Part shown: positions 52,993 through 59,069 of the stretch, in pieces
Layout of the letters: each line of letters opens with the position of its first letter
How positions within the stretch are numbered: the stretch's first letter is position 1
Source: Betaproteobacteria bacterium
GTDB lineage: Bacteria; Pseudomonadota; Gammaproteobacteria; Burkholderiales; Casimicrobiaceae
Length of the DNA stretch: 59,069 nt
Assembly: GCA_029884335.1 (NCBI GenBank)
Contig: JAOUIA010000019.1
Location: forward strand, 1 to 59,069
Direction: 5' to 3'
The notes under the pieces: model-generated
Databases searched by the model: none
What the model saw: the letters and a program-made list of their open reading frames with translations, nothing else
What the model was told of the DNA's origin: nothing
Translations under genes and position numbers: made by a program

Positions 52993-53814
52993 TCACTTGT
53001 CCAGCGCGGTGACGAACCCCGCCACCGCGGACCAGAAGCCACCATCGGCAGTGAGGTCGTTGTGGCCGCGGCCATCGAGCGCCACCCAGCGCTTCGGCCC
53101 CGCCCAGGCGTCGTAGAGCGCCCGCGAGCGCGGCACGTGCACGATGCCGTCCGCGGCCGCGACGATCGCCAGCAAGGGAGCGCTCGCGCGCTTGGCGTAG
53201 GAAGCCGCGTCGAAGCGGTGGCGCAGCAGCCACGACACCGGCAGCCACGGGTAGTGCGCCTTGGCAACTTCGACCAGGCTGTCGTAGGGCGAGATCAGGA
53301 TCGCGGCCGCGACCGGCCGCTCCACGGCAAGCCGCGCCGCGATGCCAGTGCCGAGGCTGCGGCCGACGACGACGATGCGCGCCGGGTCGACGTCGGGCCG
53401 CGCGGCGATCGCGTCGAAGGCGAGCTTCGCGTCGTCGACCAGCGGGGCCTCGCCCGGCGCGCCATCGCTTTGCCCGTAGCCGCGGTAATTGACGCCGGCG
53501 CGCGCGTAGCCCGCGGGCCAGCGCGGATCGGCGAGCGTCCACGAGATCTCCTCCGCGTTGCCGCCGAAGTAGAGCAGCACGGGCGCGCGCGGAGTACTTG
53601 CCGGCACGAAAAAGCCGGCGAGCTTCGTCCCGTCGGCGGCGCGCAGGTCGACAGCCTGTGTACCGGGGGGCAAGTGCGAAGTTCCCGCGAGCGGCTGCGG
53701 GAAAAAGATGAGCTTCTCCTGCCCGAACCAGGCCGCGGCGGGCACGGCGACGAGCACGGCCAGGATCAGCAGCCAGATTTCCACGCCGGACCGTCCTCTC
53801 GAGTGCCGTTGCAT
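52993..53814 (-). CDS. Membrane-anchored alpha/beta hydrolase
   Basis: 273 aa. N-terminal membrane anchor (VEIWLLILAVLVAVPAAAWFG, about 11-31), then the hydrolase fold: oxyanion VLLYFGGNAEE, nucleophile elbow GRSLGTG (Ser about 157), acid in AAADGIVH and catalytic His in DGRGHNDL. Resembles the ABHD/BEM46 type (FFPQPLAGT opening). Substrate unknown. TATAAT at 53821-53826 leaves only six bases to the ATG. Confidence 0.87.
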   Translation of the reverse strand: MQRHSRGRSGVEIWLLILAVLVAVPAAAWFGQEKLIFFPQPLAGTSHLPPGTQAVDLRAADGTKLAGFFVPASTPRAPVLLYFGGNAEEISWTLADPRWPAGYARAGVNYRGYGQSDGAPGEAPLVDDAKLAFDAIAARPDVDPARIVVVGRSLGTGIAARLAVERPVAAAILISPYDSLVEVAKAHYPWLPVSWLLRHRFDAASYAKRASAPLLAIVAAADGIVHVPRSRALYDAWAGPKRWVALDGRGHNDLTADGGFWSAVAGFVTALDK

Positions 53815-53820
53815 CGGGCG

Positions 53821-53826
53821 ATTATA
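53821..53826 (-). promoter_or_regulatory. -10 box directly before the membrane hydrolase gene
   Basis: Perfect TATAAT on the minus strand followed by CGCCCG and the ATG at 53814, so a transcript would be leaderless. Same spacing as at relA (41605-41610). Confidence 0.4.
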
Positions 53827-53854
53827 GGCAGCGCGGCGCGGTTAAACTGCGCGG

Positions 53855-54598
53855 ATGGACGAGCTCACCCCCCAGCGGCGCCGCGAGCTGCGCGCCAAGG
53901 CGCACCACCTGCATCCGGTCGCCAGCATCGGCCAGCACGGGCTGACGCCGCGCGTGCTGAACGAGATCGACATCGCGCTCACGGCGCACGGCCTCATCAA
54001 GATACGCGTGCACTCCGACGATCGCGCAGCGCGCGAGGCGATGCTCGTGTCGATCGCGGAGCAATTGCACGCCGCGCCGGTGCAGCATCTCGGCAAGCTC
54101 CTGATCGTGTGGCGCGAGCGCGACGAGGAGGAGGCGCAGGCGCCGAAGGCCACGCGCAAGCCGGGCGCCAAGGCGAAGAAGTCCGGCACGGACCGCAAGA
54201 CGGGACCGAAGGCGAAGAAGGCCGCCGCCTCGCGCCAGCACCAGGCGGAATCGACCAGCCCCGGCAATTGGCGCAAGCGGATGGCGACACCGAAGCGGCT
54301 GCCGGGCGCCGAGCGCGAAGCCCGCGGCGCGGCTGCGCCTGCAGACGCACGTCGCCGTCGGGCGGCGTCGGAGCCGAAGCCGGCGCCCGCGGCCCATCCG
54401 GGCCGGCCGCGCAAGCGCGCACCGCGCGGGGCCGTCAAAGTCGCACCGAGGGGCACATTCGACGACGGGATGCCGCGCGACGAACACGCGGCCGTGCCCG
54501 CGCGCACCGCAAGGCTCGGCGGCAAGCCACCGCGCGGCGCCGCGGGCGCCGCGCGATCCGGGAAGCCGGCGCTGCCGCGACGCCGCCGCAGCGGATAG
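53855..54598 (+). CDS. yhbY: YhbY-type CRM-domain RNA-binding protein with long basic tail
   Basis: 247 aa. Residues about 1-95 form the CRS1-YhbY (CRM) domain that binds pre-50S particles: LTPQRRRELRAKAHHLHPV, VASIGQHGLTPRVLNEIDIAL, the GxxG-like HGLIKIRV. The remaining 150 residues are Lys/Arg/Ala-rich and disordered, far longer than the roughly 97 aa of E. coli YhbY. Divergent from the rlmE-ftsH side as in the conserved neighbourhood, but two hydrolase genes now intervene. Confidence 0.88.
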   Translation: MDELTPQRRRELRAKAHHLHPVASIGQHGLTPRVLNEIDIALTAHGLIKIRVHSDDRAAREAMLVSIAEQLHAAPVQHLGKLLIVWRERDEEEAQAPKATRKPGAKAKKSGTDRKTGPKAKKAAASRQHQAESTSPGNWRKRMATPKRLPGAEREARGAAAPADARRRRAASEPKPAPAAHPGRPRKRAPRGAVKVAPRGTFDDGMPRDEHAAVPARTARLGGKPPRGAAGAARSGKPALPRRRRSG

Positions 54599-54610
54599 TC
54601 GCGCCGCGGG

Positions 54611-56973
54611 TCAGCGCGCGGCAGTCAGGCGCTCGATCAACGCGCGGAGTTCCGCAATCTCGCGCGACTGGTCGGCGAGCCTTGCTTCGAGCTTTTCGTT
54701 CAGCCCCTTGATCGCGGCCAGCGCGACACCGTCGGCATCCACCGTCGCGATCGACTTGTCGTCGTGGCCCAGGCCGAATGCCGCCTGGAAAGCCTGCCCC
54801 GACGGTCCGATGTGCCGCACGCCGGGCTCGTTGCGATAGGCCCAAGTCTCGATCGGCAACTCGACCACGCGCGCCAGCACATCCTGTGCGTCCACAGCGG
54901 TGAAGTCGCGCTTCTGCCCGCGGTCGCTTGTGGACGTCACCAGCTGCGCGCGCAGGGTGCCGGTCACGGTCGACGTGCTCGCGCCGTTGGTCAGCGTCAT
55001 CAGCATCGACCCGCCCGCGCCCGGGTCCAGCGCACTGTCGGAGTGCACCCCGTTCAGGTACCAACCGAAGTGATTGCCAGTGCGGAAGTACTGGGTACTG
55101 TCCTGCACGCCGATCGCCCACGTGGCGCCATAGAGGTTCAGCATCTGGCGGGCGACGCCGCCGAACTCGAGCTCCGCGTTCGGGTTGAAGCGTAGGGTTC
55201 GCGTCGGCGCTCCGGCGCCGTCGATCGCGGTGACGAAACGCACGCCGCCGGTGGCGCGCGCCGCGAACTCGCGGTGCGCGGCAGAGTTGAAGTCGAAGGA
55301 CTGATTGTCAGCCCAAACGAATGCACCGTGATGAGGCGTCGGCGTGCCTCCGGAGGTCTGGGTCTTGGCTTGCGTGCCCGCTGCGAAGCTGGCAATGCCG
55401 CTGGCGAGGTTCGCCTCGCCGCCGGCAACGGTGCTCGCGGTGCCGCTCGCGACGTTGAATCGGCCTCCAAGTACGGCGTTGTCCTGCGAGCCCAGCGTCG
55501 AATTCTGGAGTCCCCCGCCGACAAAGCCTCTCTCGCTGCCCGCGGTGTTGTTCGCGCCTCCGCCCACGGTCGAACTGGGCGCACTGGCGACGTTGCCCTG
55601 CCCCCCGCCGACCGTCGCGGTTGCGCCGCCCGCATTGTTGCCGGATCCTCCTCCGACGGTGCTGTTGTTGCCATTCGCAAGGTTGAACTCCCCACCACCG
55701 ACAGCGCTGCCATTGCCGCCCGCAGCGTTGATCATGCCCCCACCAATTGTGCTGCGGATGCCGCCTGCGGTGTTCTGGACCCCCCACCGACCGTGCTGGA
55801 AGGACCGCTTGCCGTGTTCGTGTCGCCACCTCCGATGGTGCTCTGACTGCCACTCGCGGTGTTTCCCTTTCCCCCGCCCACAGTGGCAAATGCACCGTCG
55901 ATCGTTGCGCCGGCCGCATTGCCGGCCTGGTTCGCATAGCCTCCGGAGACTGTTCCGAATACGTCGGTGACCCGGTTCGGCGCTTCGCCGGCAAAGTCCG
56001 GGTCGGTGTCGCCGGCTGGCACGCCACCCCCGGCGATCGTCGCGCCGCGCACACCCGCGGTCACGCTGTTCGCCGGGTTGCCGGCGATGGCATTGGGACT
56101 GATCGCGTTGGACTCGTAACGCACCACACGGCTGTCGCTCACGCGAATGTCCAGCGAATTGCCGTCCGTCGTGCCGAGAATCGCCGTGTTGCCCGGCAGT
56201 GCACCGAACGCATTGCCGCCCTGCACGAACGCGTTGGCCGGCCCGCTCGTGTCCGCCTGGCACGTCACCGTCCCGTCCACCGCAATCACCCGGATGCTCG
56301 ACCCCGCCGCGCACGTCCCCGTCACCCGCGCCTGGATCGCCGCCGTGTTCACCGCAATGCTCCCCGTCGCAGTGATCGGACTCGGTGTGAGCGTGATCCC
56401 GGTCCCGGCGGCGAGGCTCGTCACCGTCCCACCCGAGTTGGTGTCGTTGTCGTTCTGGCACGTCCACCCGCCCGCACCGTTGCTCTTCGCCACCTGCCCA
56501 CTCGCGCACGACTGCGGCAACTGGTAGCCCAACGCCAGGTTGATAACCCCCGCCCCCACGATCGGGTTCGGACTCGCGGTGAGCCCCGTCCCCGCCGCCA
56601 CGCTCGTCACCGTCCCCCCACCTCCGCCTCCGCCGAGGCTGTCGTCCGCGCACGTCCACGCCAGACCGTTCCACTTCATCACCTGCCCCGCCGCGCAGGT
56701 CAGCGGGAACAGCGCGTTGCCCAACCGGTTCATGAACGCCGCCATCTGCAGCCGCGTCACGTAATCGTCAGGACAGTACTCGCGCGTGTTCGGGTCGATG
56801 ATCCGGCAACCCAGCGTCACGTTGTTCTGCGCCATCCACGTCACGTAGGTGCAGAACGCGTGGCTCGACGACACGTCCGCGAACACCCATGGCGCCACGC
56901 CCGGACAAAACTGCGCGTGCGCAGGCGCGACAGGCAGCAACACCAGTGCGAAAACGACGAGCAGCTTGCGCAT
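54611..56973 (-). pseudogene. Second SLH-like / YadA-repeat / S74 fibre gene, frameshifted
   Basis: The frame starting at 56973 gives a signal peptide (ends APAHAQ, about 21), an SLH-like Cys domain (about 22-85), a Gly-rich tail-fibre-like part (TVTSVAAGTGLTASPNPI repeated, about 95-230) and the first head repeats. It leaves frame at a G6 tract (55780-55785). A second frame takes over with 14-residue GGG-N-TASG repeats, a distinct sugar-fold-like stretch (GAFVWADNQSFDFNS) and the S74 domain (DRGQKRDFTAVDAQDVLARV, AFGLGHDDKSIATVDADG) ending at 54611. One added G restores a protein of about 787 aa. The head and S74 parts closely match the gene at 17977-19572. Confidence 0.8.
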
Positions 56974-57219
56974 CTCGGCCTCCCCCTATGAGCGAGGCCG
57001 GCGGCGCGACGTCGTCGGCCCCGACTTGCGGTCACCGGCCCGAAGACAGGCCGGTACATCACTGCGGCAAGGGTCTCCTCGCCGGGGACGGCCCTGGTTC
57101 GATCCCCACCAAATTGCTGCAGTGGCCGGAAATCATGCGCCGACGCACTCGCCACCGCAACGTGCGCGCGAGGCGCGACAACTCCAGCCACGCGCGTCGA
57201 CACCGCAATTTCGGCAGAG
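56974..57219. other. Gap upstream of the frameshifted fibre gene
   Basis: 246 bases. A GGGGGAGG RBS-like run precedes the ATG at 56973; no FNR-like site matching that of the paralogue and no gene seen. Confidence 0.4.
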
Positions 57220-57630
57220 TCAGGCAGCGTGACCCACGGGAGCCCGATTGCCGCGTCCGAGCAGCACCGCGAGCGCGATCACCGCGCCCACCGCCGCGAG
57301 GTTGTGCGCGACCGCCGGTGCGAGCGAAGCGCCCGCGAGCGCCATTGCCCCGCCCAGCAGCGACTGCACGGCGGCGAGCGCGACGAGCGCCCTCCCTGGC
57401 CCGCCGGCTCCCGCCCGCGCCGCGCGCGCACCCAGCCACGCGAGCAGAAGCAGCGCGGGCAGCGCGAGCCAGCGATGCGCGAGCACCAGCGCCTGCCGCG
57501 CGTCGCTCGCGCGCTCTGCAGCCGTCGCCGGCGGCGCCAGGCCGCGCAGCGGATCGAACGCCCCCGACACCTCGCCGGGCGGCCAGGCCCGGCCGTTGCA
57601 TAACGGCAAGCCCTCGCAAGCGAACGACGC
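57220..57630 (-). pseudogene. 3' remnant of a heme A synthase (CtaA/Cox15) gene
   Basis: Only the C-terminal half is left, about 135 codons. It shows the family motif SFACEGLPLCNG, HRWLALPALLLLAWLG and AVAHNLAAVGA with the heme-ligand His positions, and about three membrane helices. The frame runs into a TAG immediately upstream of the motif (near 57636-57640), so there is no start or promoter; a TTG at 57609 is the only initiation codon. It would not make a working enzyme. Confidence 0.65.
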
Positions 57631-57954
57631 GTGCTACGCAGAGATCATCCCGCCGGCCGCGACCTGTACATGGCCGACCTGCCGCGGCAGTGGGCGAAGG
57701 AGCACCCGAACTTCCGCTTCGTGCCGGTGCTCTCCGAGCCCGGCTCCGAGGACGAGTGGACCGGCCGCACGGGGCTGGTCCACGAGGCGATCCTCGCCAA
57801 CTTCCCCGACCTCTCCGGCTTTTCAATCTACGCCTGCGGCTCGATGAAGATGGTGGAAGCCGCCAGGCCCGCGTTCGTCGCGCAGGGGCTGGGCGAGGAG
57901 CAGTGCTTCTCCGACGCTTTCGTCCCCGCCGCCGCAGCGCCGCCTCGCGCGTAG
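57631..57954 (+). pseudogene. 3' remnant of an FAD/NAD(P) reductase gene
   Basis: 107 codons from a GTG. It matches the C-terminal NAD-binding part of ferredoxin-reductase-like or CDP-6-deoxyglucoseen-reductase-like proteins: DLYMADLPRQWAKEHPNFRF, VPVLSEP, and the diagnostic IYACGSMKMVEAARPAFVAQGL with CFSDAF. The FAD- and Fe-S-binding N-terminal two thirds are absent. Head to head with the CtaA remnant. Confidence 0.65.
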
Positions 57955-57991
57955 GCGGCGCAGCGACCTGCCCGCCCCGGCCGACGCGCGC

Positions 57992-59069
57992 TCAATCGCG
58001 CGGGCCGACGAGGAACCACGTGGCCATCGGCCCCTTGCCCTTGACCTCGATCACGCCGCGCTCCTCGAAGCGGTACAGGTGGCCGATCGCCTCGACGACC
58101 GCGGCCGTGGCGTGGATGCGGCTCGGCTCGCCGTGCGACTCCATGCGGCTCGCCGTGTTCACCGCGTCGCCCCACAGGTCGTAGATGAACTTCCGGCGCC
58201 CGATGACGCCGGCGACGACGGGACCGGTGTTGATGCCGATGCGGATCTGCAGCGACTGCCCGGACGCGGCGTTGAACGCCGCGAGCTCGCGGACCATGTC
58301 GAGCGCCATCGCCGCCACCGCCGCGCAGTGGTCGGATCGCGTCTCGGGGACCCCACCGACCACCATGTAGCAGTCGCCGATCGTCTTGATCTTCTCGAGG
58401 CCGTACCTGTCGGTCAGCGCGTCGAAGCGCGAGAAGACCTGGTTCAGCATCTCGACGAGCGCGTCCGGGTCCATGCGCTGCGACAGGCGCGTGAAGCCGA
58501 CGAGGTCGGCGAAGAGGATCGTGGCTTCGGAGTAGCGGTCGGCGATCGTCGTCTCGTGGTCCTTGAGGCGGCCGGCGATCGCCGGCGGCAGCACGTTGAG
58601 CAGCAGCTGCTCGGACTTGTCGCGCTCGATCTCGATCTCCCGCCGCGCGCGCTCGAGCAGCCGGTTCTTCTCGGTGAGCGCGGCCTCCGAGCGCCTCTTG
58701 ATCCTGTAGCGCGACACCATCACCGCGGCGAGCACGGCGAGCAGCACGGCCAGCGCGAGCAACGCGTTGCGCAACAGCGCCTGGCGGCGCAGCTCGAGCG
58801 ACTGGATCTCCCGGTCCCGCTGCAGGAGCTGGATCTCGCGCTCGCTGCGCTCGCTCTCGAAGCGCGCCTGCATCTCGGCCACGCGCGCCTGGCTCGACGA
58901 GTTCAGGAGCCTGTCGCGCAGCTCCATCGCCGCCGTCAGGTGGTCGATCGCCTCGGCGAGCCGCCCCGCGCCCCGCGACGCGAAGAACAGCCGCAGCCGC
59001 GCCTCGGCCTCCAGCTCGGGCACCTCCAGCCGGCGCGCCTCCGCGAGCGCCGCCTCCAGGAGCGGGATC
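57992..59069 (-). CDS. Class III adenylate cyclase, TPR-like N-terminus (partial)
   Basis: Runs off the window: the open frame continues to 59069, so the true start lies outside. The visible part has TPR-like helices (EAEARLRLFFASRGAGRLAE), a coiled coil (FESERSEREIQLLQRDREIQ), one membrane helix (ALLALAVLLAVLAAVMV) and a second coiled coil before the cyclase domain. Catalytic set complete: metal Asp in LFADLVGF and KTIGDCY, adenine-specifying Lys in EKIKTIGD, and YDLWGDAVNTASRM. cAMP synthesis is expected. Confidence 0.9.
   Translation of the reverse strand, partial: IPLLEAALAEARRLEVPELEAEARLRLFFASRGAGRLAEAIDHLTAAMELRDRLLNSSSQARVAEMQARFESERSEREIQLLQRDREIQSLELRRQALLRNALLALAVLLAVLAAVMVSRYRIKRRSEAALTEKNRLLERARREIEIERDKSEQLLLNVLPPAIAGRLKDHETTIADRYSEATILFADLVGFTRLSQRMDPDALVEMLNQVFSRFDALTDRYGLEKIKTIGDCYMVVGGVPETRSDHCAAVAAMALDMVRELAAFNAASGQSLQIRIGINTGPVVAGVIGRRKFIYDLWGDAVNTASRMESHGEPSRIHATAAVVEAIGHLYRFEERGVIEVKGKGPMATWFLVGPRD

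Overview
The window is GC-rich, almost wholly coding DNA. Its gene content (iscRSUA-hscBA-fdx-iscX, rlmE-ftsH-folP-glmM, RelA with degenerate hydrolase residues, chrBA, a molybdenum formate dehydrogenase with its cofactor genes, a TRAP transporter) fits a free-living betaproteobacterium, probably of the order Burkholderiales. That placement is inferred from gene order and protein character; no database was searched.

Layout. 25-5795 (minus): complete iron-sulfur cluster operon led by iscR, with a convincing IscR operator upstream and two hairpins between iscS and iscU. 5820-6575: cysE, serine acetyltransferase. 6738-9687 (plus): TRAP uptake system dctP-dctQ-dctM with a terminator hairpin after dctP. 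9709-13245: a methyltransferase, a DUF3667-type membrane protein and trmJ, divergent from suhB. 13341-15515: secreted subtilisin-like protease behind a sigma54-like promoter. 15532-17894 (minus): VOC protein, glutathione S-transferase, AI-2E-type permease. 17977-19572: secreted fibre-like protein ending in an S74 chaperone domain. 20028-20115: tRNA-Ser(CGA).

20231-29601 (minus) is a ten-gene formate dehydrogenase cluster (two DUF proteins, polyferredoxin, TorD-like chaperone, Tat-target peptide, alpha, beta, lipoprotein, gamma, Ala/Pro-rich exported protein). Divergent from it, 29701-34119 (plus) encodes moaA, fdhD, a GFA-family protein, mobA and moeA, so the enzyme, its maturation proteins and its molybdopterin cofactor are made side by side. 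34235-36375 is a chrB-chrA chromate-resistance pair; a MITE-like element sits exactly on the chrA stop codon. 36582-39244 holds a small membrane protein, a DUF3563 protein, a LysR regulator and an exported MsrB. 39385-44226 (minus): relA (second MITE-like element just upstream), a Gfo/Idh/MocA oxidoreductase and glmM.

44284-54598 is the usual yhbY / rlmE-ftsH-folP-glmM neighbourhood interrupted twice: by five genes between ftsH and folP, and by two alpha/beta-hydrolase genes (one fused to a nucleotide cyclase) between rlmE and yhbY. 54611-56973 is a second copy of the S74 fibre-like gene, frameshifted at a G6 tract. 57220-57954 holds two gene remnants joined head to head (heme A synthase and an FAD/NAD reductase). 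The window ends inside a class III adenylate cyclase.

The most unusual content is the pair of secreted proteins joining a Cys-containing SLH-like head, YadA-type GGG-N-TASG repeats and a phage-type S74 self-processing chaperone without any phage genes nearby, plus two distinct TA-flanked MITE-like elements placed at chrA and relA.
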